NCBI RefSeq assembly: GCF_006540305.1
Contig: NZ_BJOR01000001.1
Coordinates: 7,750,001-7,814,000, forward strand
Source of the DNA: Streptomyces sp. 6-11-2
Lineage (GTDB): Bacteria > Actinomycetota > Actinomycetes > Streptomycetales > Streptomycetaceae
Direction: 5' to 3'
Length of the DNA: 64,000 nt
The position numbers and the translations under genes were made by a program. Shown one piece after another: positions 40,372 through 49,391 of this stretch. The notes under the pieces are model-generated. The model was not told where the DNA came from. It saw nothing but the letters and a program-made list of their open reading frames with translations, and searched no databases. Each line of letters starts with the position of its first letter. The stretch's first letter is position 1.

Positions 40372-41487
40372 GTGGAGGACCACTGGACTGTGGGACGCGT
40401 GGCCGAGCTGGCCGACGTGAGCGTCCGCACGCTGCATCACTATGACGAGATCGGGCTCGTTCGGCCGTCGGCGCGGACTGCGGCCGGGTACCGGGCCTAT
40501 TCGTCGGGCGACGTGGAGCGGCTGCGGGAGGTTCTGGGCTATCGGCGGTTGGGCTTCGGGCTGCGGGAGGTGGCGGAACTGGTCGGCGACCCGTCCACCG
40601 ACGCGGTCGCGCACCTGCGCCGGCTGCGCGGCCTGCTGCTGGAGCGGCGTGATCGCGCTGACGCCATGGTGGCGGCCATCGACAGGGAACTCGAGGCGCG
40701 GGCGAAGGGCTTGAAGGTGACACCGGAGGAGCAACTGGAGATGCTCGGTGCACGGCTGTACGACGCGATCGGCGGCGCCTACACCGCGACACGGCGTACC
40801 GAGCCGCGGATCGCCGCGCAGATCTGGGACGCGCTCGGGGACGCGCAGACGGTACTGAACGTCGGGGCCGGCACCGGCTCCTACGAGCCTGCTGATCGCG
40901 ACGTGACCGCGGTGGAACCATCGGCGGTCATGCGAGGGCAGCGGCCTGCCGGCTCGGCGCCGTGCGTGGCCGCCGCCGCGGAGAGCCTGCCCTTCGAGGA
41001 TCAGTCCTTCGATGCCGCGATGGCCGTCTCCACTGTTCACCACTGGGGGGACCCGATAGTGGGGCTGCGCGAGATGCGGCGCGTGGCCCGCCGCGTGGTG
41101 GTGCTCACGTTCGACACCGACGAGCCCGGATGGCAGGACCGGTTCTGGCTTACCCGCGACTACCTGCCCGAGTTCGCCGCCGTCCTCGAAGAGTTTCCCT
41201 CACTTGCCGGGATGGCCGACGCGATCGGCGCCCTCGCTGAGCCGGTGCCCATTCCGCGGGACTGCGCTGACGGCCTGTTCGAGGCGTACTGGCGCCGACC
41301 AGGGGCGTATCTGGAGGAGCACGTGCGCCGTGCGATGTCGGTGTGGACGAGGGTCGGGCCGGAGGCCGAGCAGCGGGCGGTGCGAAGCCTCAGCGACGAC
41401 ATCGACTCCGGCCGGTGGACCGAGCGCAACAGCGACCTCGCCGACCTCGACGCGGCAGATCTCGGCCTCCGCCTGCTCATAGCTTGA
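40372..41487 (+). CDS. MerR regulator fused to a SAM methyltransferase
   Basis: A 371-residue fusion. Residues 1-115 are a MerR DNA-binding domain and coiled coil (WTVGRVAELADVSVRTLHHY; DEIGLVRPSARTAAGYRAYS; LREVLGYRRLGFGLREVAEL), ending KVTPEEQLEMLG as in TipAL-type proteins. From about residue 130 a class I methyltransferase begins: RLYDAIGGAYTATRRTEPRI, SAM motif NVGAGTGSYEP near 163, VTAVEPSAVM, ESLPFEDQSFDAAMAVSTVH and a C-terminal cap. The TipAS drug-binding domain expected after EEQLE is replaced. It is a single uninterrupted frame with its own MerR-type promoter, so a working autoregulated fusion is likely. Confidence 0.88.
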   Translation: MEDHWTVGRVAELADVSVRTLHHYDEIGLVRPSARTAAGYRAYSSGDVERLREVLGYRRLGFGLREVAELVGDPSTDAVAHLRRLRGLLLERRDRADAMVAAIDRELEARAKGLKVTPEEQLEMLGARLYDAIGGAYTATRRTEPRIAAQIWDALGDAQTVLNVGAGTGSYEPADRDVTAVEPSAVMRGQRPAGSAPCVAAAAESLPFEDQSFDAAMAVSTVHHWGDPIVGLREMRRVARRVVVLTFDTDEPGWQDRFWLTRDYLPEFAAVLEEFPSLAGMADAIGALAEPVPIPRDCADGLFEAYWRRPGAYLEEHVRRAMSVWTRVGPEAEQRAVRSLSDDIDSGRWTERNSDLADLDAADLGLRLLIA

Positions 41488-41830
41488 ACCGCGTCGCAGG
41501 TTCAGTGTCATAGCCGCTCCTGGATGGCCCGCTGGTTCGGCTGGTTGTCAGGCGGCTCCTCCCATGTGGTGCCCGGTCAACTGGCCTGGGCTTGTTCGGT
41601 TGGGCCTTGGTGTGGGGCGCGGCGCTAGGACTCGGTGCCGGTCTGGATGATGGGGCCGTTGAAGGTCAGCTGGTCCTCGCGCTCCGTCAGAACCCGAAAC
41701 AGCAGCTCAGCACCCCTGCGGTCAAGCTCCATGCAACTCAAACGGGCTTTCTTCCTCTCCGCGTTCGTCGCCCCGGGCGACCCGGCCTCCCGGGCCTACC
41801 ATTTCCTTCGCGCCTGTATACGGGGGTCGG
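41488..41830. other. Intergenic stretch without a recognised gene
   Basis: About 340 bp after the fusion gene. No convincing ORF, repeat or RNA on either strand. Confidence 0.5.
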
Positions 41831-42163
41831 ATGTACGCGTGCGACACCATGAACGGCGTCGCATCACCCGCCCCCGGACCGATCGTGGCGTTCGGCCAGA
41901 GCATCGAGGCGGGCGAGCCGGCCATTGATCTCGATCTGTCCCATGTTTGTCGCGTCCAAATATGGGCGCGGGGGCGGGAGGATTCGCGGGAACGTCACGA
42001 GGAGGCGGTGTAGCGAGAAACATGGGGTGCCAACGAGGGCTTCGAGGAGTATGCGGTCGTATTCACTCCCGCAGGGGAGCAGGAGACGCACGTGCCGAGC
42101 GGCGAGGTCGGGCTGCGGGAGCGGTTCGCCAGGCAGCGAGCCGAGGAGGATGAGATCGCTTGA
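41831..42163 (+). pseudogene. Unassigned small gene interrupted by an amber codon
   Basis: From ATG 41831 one frame reads MYACDTMNGVASPAPGPIVA, AFGQSIEAGEPAIDLDLSHV and then a TAG at 42011. The same frame continues, protein-like, with GANEGFEEYAVVFTPAGEQE and LRERFARQRAEEDEIA to a TGA at 42161. A single E-to-stop change would explain it. About 110 codons in total; family not recognised. Alternatively these are two unrelated stretches. Confidence 0.3.
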
Positions 42164-42289
42164 GATACTTCCCGGACTCGTCGTCGATCCATGCGGTCGA
42201 CCCGAAGTTCGACGGTCCTCTAGACATTCAGATGTGTCTCGCGTCGTTAATCACTTGCCTGGTACGACCTCACCGGTAAGGATCAGCGG

Positions 42290-43198
42290 GTGCTTACAGC
42301 TGCGCCGGACGGGCGCGCGGGAATCAACGCCGACCTGGTGAAGCGGTTGATCACCGATCAGTTCCCTCAGTGGAGCCGTCTGCCCGTGGTCCCGGTGGCT
42401 GTGGACGGCTGGGACAACCGCACCTACCGCCTCGGTGACGACATGACGGTCCGCCTGCCCACCGCAGCCGGCTACGCCCCTGCGGTCGACAAGGAATGCG
42501 ACTGGCTGCCTCGCCTGGCCCCCGCGCTGCCGGTGGCTGTCCCCACGGTCCTGGCCAAGGGAGCCCCTGGCGCGGGATACCCCTACCCCTGGTCCGTGCG
42601 CGGCTGGCTGCCCGGCGAGACGGCTTCTCCCGAACGCATCGACGACATGACCCAGTTCGCCACCAGCGTCGCCGGGTTCATCCTCGCCCTTCAGCGCTGT
42701 GACTCCAAGGGCGGTCCTCTCGCCGGCGCGCACAGCGGGTATCGCGGCGCGTCACCCGCCCACTATGACGACGAGACGCGTCGCTGCATCACCGCCCTGA
42801 GCGGCCGGATCGACACCGTGAGGGCCACCGAGGCCTGGCAAGCGGCACTCGAGGCCCAATGGCGTGGAACGCCGGTATGGTTCCACGGCGACCTCGGCGG
42901 CAACAACCTGCTTGTCACCGACGGCAAGCTGTCGGCCGTCATCGACTTCGGTACCTCGGGCATCGGCGACCCCGCCTGCGATCTCGTGATCGCTTGGACG
43001 ATGCTCCGCGAGGAAAGCCGCGAGGCATTCCGCCACACGGTTGGCCAGGATGACGGCACCTGGGCCAGGGCCAGGGGCTGGGCGCTGTGGAAGTCCCTGC
43101 TGACGTTGACCGAGTGCTCCGATCCCAGGGACGGGCGAGTCGCCTTCCATCTCGATGTGATCGACGCGGTGCTGGCCGACCACGAACGCTTCGCGTAG
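42290..43198 (+). CDS. Aminoglycoside-phosphotransferase-family kinase
   Basis: A 302-residue protein-kinase-fold phosphotransferase of the APH family. It has an N-lobe with DGWDNRTYRLGDDMTVRLPT near residue 40, the catalytic loop VWFHGDLGGNNLLV near 195 and the metal-binding motif AVIDFGTSGIGDPACDLVIA near 215. GTG 42290 has AAGGAT 7 bases upstream. Many such proteins phosphorylate small molecules other than antibiotics, so resistance should not be assumed. A single gene, cut off from its downstream sequence by the IS element. Confidence 0.92.
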   Translation: MLTAAPDGRAGINADLVKRLITDQFPQWSRLPVVPVAVDGWDNRTYRLGDDMTVRLPTAAGYAPAVDKECDWLPRLAPALPVAVPTVLAKGAPGAGYPYPWSVRGWLPGETASPERIDDMTQFATSVAGFILALQRCDSKGGPLAGAHSGYRGASPAHYDDETRRCITALSGRIDTVRATEAWQAALEAQWRGTPVWFHGDLGGNNLLVTDGKLSAVIDFGTSGIGDPACDLVIAWTMLREESREAFRHTVGQDDGTWARARGWALWKSLLTLTECSDPRDGRVAFHLDVIDAVLADHERFA

Positions 43199-43352
43199 CC
43201 GGACCGGCGCCAGCGCACTCTCCCACCGCCCAACGCCACTCACCAACAGGTCACTTCGTGTCTCATGACCAAAGAAGTCGCCACCCATTCCTGCAACAGA
43301 GTTCGATCAGGCAACGGGGCGAACGTTGCCTGATGCGGCACTAGGCCGTGTT

Positions 43353-43649
43353 TTAGGTAGCTCGGGTGGCCAGCCATTTGGTGAGGTCGCCCGCGATCTG
43401 GTCGATGCTTGTCTCGACGATGACGTCGTGCTCGCGGCGGCTGGTGTCACGCCGGACGATCTCGTAGCCGCCAGTCTCCAGGACGGCGACGGACGCGAAC
43501 CAGGCGGGATCGTCCTCGTCGGGCTGGATGACGACGAAGGTGTTGTCTGTGCCGTTCAGGTCGCTTACCAGCTCGAACAGGGCGTCTTCGGACGGGTCGT
43601 CGACGTGGTCGCCGTTCTCGCTGTCCGCGCAGTAGTAATCAGCGGCCAC
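43353..43649 (-). CDS. Small acidic passenger protein inside the IS (98 aa)
   Basis: GTG 43649 follows GGGAGG and encodes a 98-residue acidic protein (VAADYYCADSENGDHVDDPS; SDLNGTDNTFVVIQPDEDDP; SVAVLETGGYEIVRRDTSRR; SIDQIAGDLTKWLATRAT). The TAA stop is at 43353-43355, inside the left terminal repeat. Size, acidity and the alternating strand/helix pattern recall Imm1-like immunity or contact-dependent-inhibition immunity proteins, but I cannot confirm a family. It is downstream of the transposase on the same strand, 73 bp away. Confidence 0.75.
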   Translation of the reverse strand: MAADYYCADSENGDHVDDPSEDALFELVSDLNGTDNTFVVIQPDEDDPAWFASVAVLETGGYEIVRRDTSRREHDVIVETSIDQIAGDLTKWLATRAT

Positions 43650-43722
43650 CGGACCTCCCCATGCGTGTGCTGCTCGAAGTGCCGGTGGCCAGCATGGCAC
43701 GGCCGCCTGGCCGCCCGACGGC

Positions 43723-44592
43723 TCACAACCACTGGTGGATCGCCGCGACGTGAACCGTCGCCTCGTACCGAACCGCGAGCTTGTCGAATCGGGTGGCCAC
43801 TGCCCGGTGCTGCTTGAGACGGCTGATCCCGCACTCGACCGCATGGCGCTCGCGATAGTCGATCTTGTCGAACTTCGGCGGTCGGCCGCCTCGTGAACCA
43901 CGCTTCTTGCGGTTGCGGACTTGATCGGCCTTCTCCGGGATCGTGCATCCGATGCCGCGTCTGCGTAGGTAGGCGCGGTTCGCGCGGGAGCCGTAGGCCT
44001 TGTCCGCCCGGACCTTGTCCGGCCGGGATCGCGGCCGGCCAGGACCGGTCCGAGGCACCCGGATGGCCTCCAGGACCTGCTGGAACTGCGGGCTGTCGTG
44101 CCGGTGCCCGGCGGTGACGAGCAGCGACAACGGCCTCTGACCCTGCTCGCAGGCCAGGTGGAGCTTCGTGGTGAACCCACCCCTTGACCGGCCCAGCCCG
44201 TGGTCGTCGGGCTCGATGGCGACACCACCAGGCGCCTCCTTCTGCCCCGCGCCGTCCCGGCGGGCACCGGCCGCATGCTGGTGAGCCCGGCAGATCGTGG
44301 AATCGACGTTGACCTCCCACGTGATCAGCCCGGCCTCATCGGCCCGCGCCTGTAACAGCGTCAGCAGCCGGGCCCACACCCCCTGCCGCTGCCATCGCCG
44401 GAACAACCCGTACACGGTCTGCCAGGGCCCGTACTCAGGCGGCAGGTCACGCCACGGAACACCCGTCCGCACCCGCCAACGCACACCATCCACCAGCCGT
44501 CGCCGCCCCGGCCACCTGCGACTCACACCCGCCGCAGGCAGCAACGACTCCAGCACCGACCACTGCTCATCAGAAAGATCCCCACGCCCCAC
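43723..44592 (-). CDS. IS5-family DDE transposase
   Basis: A 289-residue transposase. The N-terminal DNA-binding part ([39 protein letters not shown]) is followed by the catalytic core: first Asp in [20 protein letters not shown] near 95, second Asp in [18 protein letters not shown] near 195, and Glu in [20 protein letters not shown] near 255. All three acidic residues are present and there is no frameshift, so the element may still move. Starts at GTG 44592. Confidence 0.93.
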   Translation of the reverse strand: MGRGDLSDEQWSVLESLLPAAGVSRRWPGRRRLVDGVRWRVRTGVPWRDLPPEYGPWQTVYGLFRRWQRQGVWARLLTLLQARADEAGLITWEVNVDSTICRAHQHAAGARRDGAGQKEAPGGVAIEPDDHGLGRSRGGFTTKLHLACEQGQRPLSLLVTAGHRHDSPQFQQVLEAIRVPRTGPGRPRSRPDKVRADKAYGSRANRAYLRRRGIGCTIPEKADQVRNRKKRGSRGGRPPKFDKIDYRERHAVECGISRLKQHRAVATRFDKLAVRYEATVHVAAIHQWL

Positions 44593-44647
44593 ACGGTGAT
44601 CATCACGGCACGAGGCATGGACCGGAACCCGGACCTAAAACACGGCC

Positions 44648-45060
44648 TAGTTCAGCCAGACGGCCGAGCGCGTGAGCAACAGCCGTTCCGGGATGCGGGC
44701 GAAGGTCTGGGGAGTCTACGCAGAGGGCCTGATCACGTGGTTCCCCAACCGGTTCGGCCCCCCGCCGCTTCAGCAACGGTGGAACCGCCGGCTCGACGTA
44801 CTGGGCGGGGACCCGCTGGGCGACCCCCACCGCCCCACCGAGGCCCGGATCGAACTGGTCACCTGCAACGCTCCTCAGCAATTCCCGGTGGTCCGGAAGG
44901 CTCTGGGCTACGCGCAAGTCGGCCGGACGGGATTCAACCGGGCGGCCGGTCCGGCGGTTCGTGGCTGCGAGAATGGCCGGGCCAGCCATTCGGCGTACGG
45001 CGGCGGGCGCGCGGGGCGCGGCTGCGCGTACGCCTACGACAAGTGGGAAGCCCTCAGCTC
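44648..45060. other. Stretch right of the IS without a recognised gene
   Basis: About 410 bp between the IS and the pRiA4b-type gene. A plus-strand frame ends at 45064 but has no recognisable domain. The operon promoter is expected here. Confidence 0.45.
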
Positions 45061-46458
45061 ATGACCGCCCAGTGCAGTCCCGGCAAGCGCACGTCCTCCG
45101 TCCACGAGCTCAAAGTCTGGTTTGGGGGGACGAAACCGCCGATGTGGCGACGCCTTGAGATGTCCTCGTATGTTTCGCTGGGCTCGCCGTATGACGTGCT
45201 CCAAGTGGCGTTCGGTCGGCAGGGCGCACATCTGCATGCCTCCGAGGACCGCTCGGGCGGGCGATACGCCCCGCCGGGCGACTTCGGCGTTGCTGCCTTC
45301 GACGAGGAGAAGGCCGCTCTCGCGGACGTCCTGCCGCGCACCGGCGACCGCATGGACTATATCTACGACTTCGGCGACGACTGGTTGCACCGGATCACGG
45401 TGGAGGAGGTACGCCCCGCCGTGAAGGGCGAGGGGGAGTTCGCGCTGTGCACGGGCGGGCGGCGCGCCATGCCCGCCGCCGAGGACCTCGGCGGCGTGTG
45501 GGGCCTGGCCGAACTGCTGCAGCGATACGAGGCAGGGGAGCGCCCGCGCCCCACGGTCGTCCGGCACGGCGGCGAGGAGTGGGACGTAGGCGACTACCTG
45601 ACCGGCGGTCTGGAGGGGTTGCCCGAGGGGTCGGCCTGGCAGTTGGTGTCGGCACTCCTCGCCGAGCGGTACGACGGCACCGCCGCAACGGTGGAGCTGT
45701 TCGGGGCCGCCGAGTGGGAAGACGACCGGACTTTGACAGACGCCGCCCTCACTCTGCTTCTCGACGGCGGTGGGCGCGACCCGCTGCCGGTGAGCCGCTT
45801 GCGGCGCACCCCGCTGGGCCGCTCCGGCCTGCGTACGTTGCTGGCGGGAGCGGGCATCCCGGCGCCGGTGATCGGGTCGCTCGCCGGGGCGGACGCCCGC
45901 GAGTTGCTGGCCGCGCTCCCCTCGTATGGGGGCGAGGCGGATGCGGCGGCGGAGGCGGGGGGCCGCTCCGCGGCGGTGCAGGTGGTGGACGCCTGCGACG
46001 GCACGGAGCCGGCTGACGCGCTGCGCCGCCTTGAGGCCCCGCGGGTGCCGGCGACCGTGCTGAAGGCGGGCGAGGCCGGGCGGGCGAAGGCGGTACTGGG
46101 CAAGGCGGCCGTCTCGAAGGTCACGGGTTGCTCGCACGCGGCGGCCTCGATACTGCACTGGATTGGCGAACCCGCCGAGGGCCAGGCGGCGTGGGGCTCG
46201 GAGTGGATGCGCGTGGACGGTGCACTTTCCTTCGCACGCCGCAGTGAACAAGCGCTGAGCGAGAGGCTGTTGGCGGGTCCGGAGACGGGGCCGCGCCCAC
46301 TCGACCAGGTAGCCGAGCGGGCCGAAGACCTGTGGCGGGCCGGCCACCCGCACGCCGGTGAGGTGCTCGGTGCGTCGGCCGACGCGGTCAAGCCCATCGA
46401 CAAGGCCTTGGCCAAGCGGCTGCGGAAGGCCGCGTTCAAGGTGGGGAACGCCACGTGA
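45061..46458 (+). CDS. pRiA4b ORF-3-like protein, first gene of a helicase operon
   Basis: A 465-residue soluble protein. The N-terminal 180 residues match the plasmid pRiA4b ORF-3 family (VHELKVWFGGTKPPMWRRLE; GSPYDVLQVAFGRQGAHLHA; DYIYDFGDDWLHRITVEEV; GGRRAMPAAEDLGGVWG). The rest (residues 190-465) is helical and alanine-rich with no domain I recognise. ATG 45061 was chosen because the family domain starts about 15 residues later; upstream in-frame sequence is not protein-like. The stop overlaps the SNF2 start (GTGA). Function of the family is unknown. Confidence 0.85.
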   Translation: MTAQCSPGKRTSSVHELKVWFGGTKPPMWRRLEMSSYVSLGSPYDVLQVAFGRQGAHLHASEDRSGGRYAPPGDFGVAAFDEEKAALADVLPRTGDRMDYIYDFGDDWLHRITVEEVRPAVKGEGEFALCTGGRRAMPAAEDLGGVWGLAELLQRYEAGERPRPTVVRHGGEEWDVGDYLTGGLEGLPEGSAWQLVSALLAERYDGTAATVELFGAAEWEDDRTLTDAALTLLLDGGGRDPLPVSRLRRTPLGRSGLRTLLAGAGIPAPVIGSLAGADARELLAALPSYGGEADAAAEAGGRSAAVQVVDACDGTEPADALRRLEAPRVPATVLKAGEAGRAKAVLGKAAVSKVTGCSHAAASILHWIGEPAEGQAAWGSEWMRVDGALSFARRSEQALSERLLAGPETGPRPLDQVAERAEDLWRAGHPHAGEVLGASADAVKPIDKALAKRLRKAAFKVGNAT

Positions 46459-49391
46459 GCCTGCTCGTCAGGGAGATCGGCACCAAGGCCTCTCCCCTCG
46501 CCGATCCCTCCGCCGTCGCCTGGGCGCGCGAGCACCTCGCCGCCGGCGCATGGGCCGCCGTGTTCGTGCCGGCCGAGCCGGGACAACCGGCCCGGCTGGG
46601 CCACCTGGTGTTCTACCGGCCTGCCGCCGAGGCCCGCCGCGTGCCCGCCCAGGCCGCGGCCCCGGAGGCTGTGGGGCGGGTCCGCCTTTCGCTGGTCCTG
46701 CCGCATGGCGGCGGGGTGCGCACCCGCACTGTCGAGGGGTGGGCGCTCTCCCCGGACGACACCCTCGCCCTTCTGCTCGACCTGCCCGCCTCCGGTGTCC
46801 ATCCCTCGCTCGCCGCGTGGGCGGCCGTCGCCCGCCGTGCCCTGGACCTGCTCGGCGAGGGGCGTCTGTATCCGGCGCTGACCTCCGACACCTACACCAC
46901 CTGGCGCTTCGGGCCGCCAGGCGCGCGTGGCAAGCGGGACCTGGACGCGCTGGCCGCCGCGCTGCCTCCTTACGCCCACAACCTCCCCGCGCCCATGGCG
47001 GACGACCGGATAGTGCGCATCGCCGAACCGGCTACCTTGGTACGGGAGTTCTGCGATGCTCTCGCCGACACTCTTCCGCGTACCCCGGCAACCGGCTGGG
47101 CCGTGCCCGGCAACCCGTACGCCGACCGGGCCACCGCCCTGCATCCGGGCCTGGTCGAGTGGGCGGTCGAGGCCGCCGCCGAGCGGGCCGCGCAAGTGAG
47201 TGTGGAACTGAGGGTGGAGCCCCCGGCCGGGCGGCGCCGCGCCTACCGGGCCGTGCCGCAACTGCGCACCGCAGCCGACCCGTCCCTGGTCCTGGACGCC
47301 GCCGAGCTGTGGGCCGACCCGCACCGCGCACAGCGCCTGCTGGGCCCGCACGCCGAGGCCGAGGCGCTGCTCGCGCTCCGCCGCGCCGCCCGCGCCTGGC
47401 AGCCGCTGACCCGCCTGCTCGCCGAGGCCGCCCCCAGCGCGCTCCGGCTCGACGACGAGGAGGCCATGGACCTGCTGGGGGACGCCACCGGCGCATTGCG
47501 CACGGCGGGCGTGCGCGTGCACTGGCCACGCGAGCTGGTCAAGGCCCTTGAGATGCGCGCGGAGATCGGGGCGGCCACCGCTCCCGGCGCGACCGTGGAC
47601 ACTCTGCTGGGCCGCGATGCCCTGCTCGATTTCTCCTGGCATGTCGCGCTAGGCGGCGAGAAGATCACCGAAGCCGAACTCGACCTGCTCACCGAGGCCC
47701 GCCGTCCGCTGGTCAAGCTGCGCGACCAGTGGGTCGTCGCCGACCCGAAACTCGTGGCCCGCCTGAAGCGGTGGCGCAGCCGCGAACTCGGCCCGCTGGA
47801 CGCCCTCCAAGCGGCGCTGACCGGGGAGGTGGAATGGGACGGCGAGCGTGTCGCGGTCGAGGCGGCCGGCACCTTCGGTGAGCTGGTGGCCCGGCTGCGC
47901 GACCCCGAGGGCCGTACCCCTGTCCGGGCGCCGGAGGGCCTGACCGCCACCCTGCGCGGCTACCAGCTGCGGGGCCTTGCCTGGCTGGCGGACATGACCC
48001 GCCTCACGCTGGGCGGAGTCCTCGCTGACGACATGGGCCTCGGCAAGACGATCACCCTGCTCGCCCTCCACCTGCACCGGCAGGAACAGCCTGACACCGC
48101 CGGCCCCACCCTCGTGGTCTGCCCGGCTTCCCTCCTGGGTAACTGGCAGCGCGAGGCCGCCCGTTTCACCCCCGCCGTCCCCGTGCGCCGCTATCACGGC
48201 GGGGAGCGCACCCTGGACCACCTTGCCGGTAACGAACTCGTCCTGGTCACCTACGGCGTGCTGCGCCGCGACCGGGAGCGGCTCGCCGCCGTCACGTGGT
48301 CACTGGTGGCCGCCGACGAGGCCCAGCACGTCAAGAACCCGTACGCCACCACTGCCCGCGAACTGCGCGCCCTGCCTGCTCGTGCCCGCGTCGCGCTCAC
48401 CGGCACCCCGGTCGAGAACAACCTCTCCGAGCTGTGGGCACTGCTCGACTGGACCACCCCCGGCCTGCTCGGCCCGCTCGCTGCCTTCCGGGACCGCTTC
48501 GCGAAGCCCATCGAGCGCGGCGCGCTCGACACGGACGGCGACGAGGAAACCGCCGATCAGGCCCGGCAGGCCGCCGAGCACCTCACCCGGCTCACCCGCC
48601 CGTTCCTGCTGCGCCGCCGCAAGTCCGACCCTGGGATCGCCCCCGAACTCCCGGCCAAGACCGAGACCGACCACCCCGTCGCCCTCACCCGTGAGCAGGC
48701 CGCCCTGTACGAGGCGCAGGTACGCGAGGCCATGGCCCTCATCGAGAAGGCGGACGGCATCGCCCGCCGCGGCCTGGTCCTCAAACTCCTCACCGCGCTC
48801 AAGCAGATCTGCAACCACCCCGCCCACTACCTGCGCGAGGCCGGCCCGCTGCCCGGCCGCTCGGGCAAACTGGAACTCCTCGACGAACTGCTCGACACGG
48901 TGGTGGCCGAAGGCGAGGGCGCCCTGGTCTTCACCCAGTACACGCAGATGGGCAAGCTCCTTCAGCAGCACTTCGCCGACCGCGGCGTCCGTGCCCGCTA
49001 CCTGCACGGCGCCACCGCCGTCCCCCGGCGCGAGGAGATGGTCGCCGCCTTCCAGCAGGGCGAGTTCCCCGTCTTCCTGCTCTCCCTGAAGGCCGCCGGC
49101 ACCGGCCTCAACCTCACCCGCGCCACCCACGTGATCCACTACGACCGCTGGTGGAACCCGGCTGTCGAGGACCAGGCCACCGACCGCGCCTACCGGATCG
49201 GCCAGGACCGCGCTGTCCAGGTCCACCGCCTCACCACCCAGGGCACCGTCGAGGACAAGGTCGCCCGCCTGCTCGGTGCCAAGCGCGCCCTCGCGGACCA
49301 GGTCATCGCCTCCGGTGAGGCCGCCCTGACCGAACTCTCCGACGCAGACCTCGCCGAACTCGTCGCGCTCTCCAAGGAGTTCGAGGAATGA
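46455..49391 (+). CDS. SNF2-family DNA translocase/helicase
   Basis: A 978-residue Swi2/Snf2-type ATPase. Residues 1-490 form an N-terminal region with a helicase-associated segment typical of bacterial SNF2 proteins. The motor follows: Walker A LADDMGLGKTITLL near 522-535, VVCPASLLGNWQREAARF near 555, DEAQ-type box AADEAQHVKNP near 617, ALTGTPVENNLSELW near 645, then the second lobe with LVFTQYTQMGKLLQQHF near 823 and YDRWWNPAVEDQATDRAYRI near 895. It moves along double-stranded DNA using ATP. GTG 46455 overlaps the upstream stop and its own stop overlaps the SWIM gene's ATG. Confidence 0.95.
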   Translation: MSLLVREIGTKASPLADPSAVAWAREHLAAGAWAAVFVPAEPGQPARLGHLVFYRPAAEARRVPAQAAAPEAVGRVRLSLVLPHGGGVRTRTVEGWALSPDDTLALLLDLPASGVHPSLAAWAAVARRALDLLGEGRLYPALTSDTYTTWRFGPPGARGKRDLDALAAALPPYAHNLPAPMADDRIVRIAEPATLVREFCDALADTLPRTPATGWAVPGNPYADRATALHPGLVEWAVEAAAERAAQVSVELRVEPPAGRRRAYRAVPQLRTAADPSLVLDAAELWADPHRAQRLLGPHAEAEALLALRRAARAWQPLTRLLAEAAPSALRLDDEEAMDLLGDATGALRTAGVRVHWPRELVKALEMRAEIGAATAPGATVDTLLGRDALLDFSWHVALGGEKITEAELDLLTEARRPLVKLRDQWVVADPKLVARLKRWRSRELGPLDALQAALTGEVEWDGERVAVEAAGTFGELVARLRDPEGRTPVRAPEGLTATLRGYQLRGLAWLADMTRLTLGGVLADDMGLGKTITLLALHLHRQEQPDTAGPTLVVCPASLLGNWQREAARFTPAVPVRRYHGGERTLDHLAGNELVLVTYGVLRRDRERLAAVTWSLVAADEAQHVKNPYATTARELRALPARARVALTGTPVENNLSELWALLDWTTPGLLGPLAAFRDRFAKPIERGALDTDGDEETADQARQAAEHLTRLTRPFLLRRRKSDPGIAPELPAKTETDHPVALTREQAALYEAQVREAMALIEKADGIARRGLVLKLLTALKQICNHPAHYLREAGPLPGRSGKLELLDELLDTVVAEGEGALVFTQYTQMGKLLQQHFADRGVRARYLHGATAVPRREEMVAAFQQGEFPVFLLSLKAAGTGLNLTRATHVIHYDRWWNPAVEDQATDRAYRIGQDRAVQVHRLTTQGTVEDKVARLLGAKRALADQVIASGEAALTELSDADLAELVALSKEFEE

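Larger units (their letters stand above)
43344..44647. mobile_element. Complete IS5-family (IS427-like) insertion sequence with a passenger gene
   Basis: A 1304-bp element bounded by perfect 15-bp inverted repeats, GGCCGTGTTTTAGGT at 43344 and its complement at 44633-44647, flanked by TA on both sides (CTA|...|TAG), as expected for IS427-type target duplication. It contains an apparently intact DDE transposase and a small gene at its left end whose stop codon lies within the inverted repeat. Debris of a related transposase lies at 25528. Confidence 0.92.

Noticed and set aside
42290..43198. Calling the APH-family gene an aminoglycoside resistance determinant
   Set aside because: The family includes many kinases of other substrates and no antibiotic gene cluster lies beside it.
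45594..47642. 682-aa minus-strand frame across the pRiA4b and SNF2 genes
   Set aside because: Crosses two coupled sense genes and has no recognisable domain.
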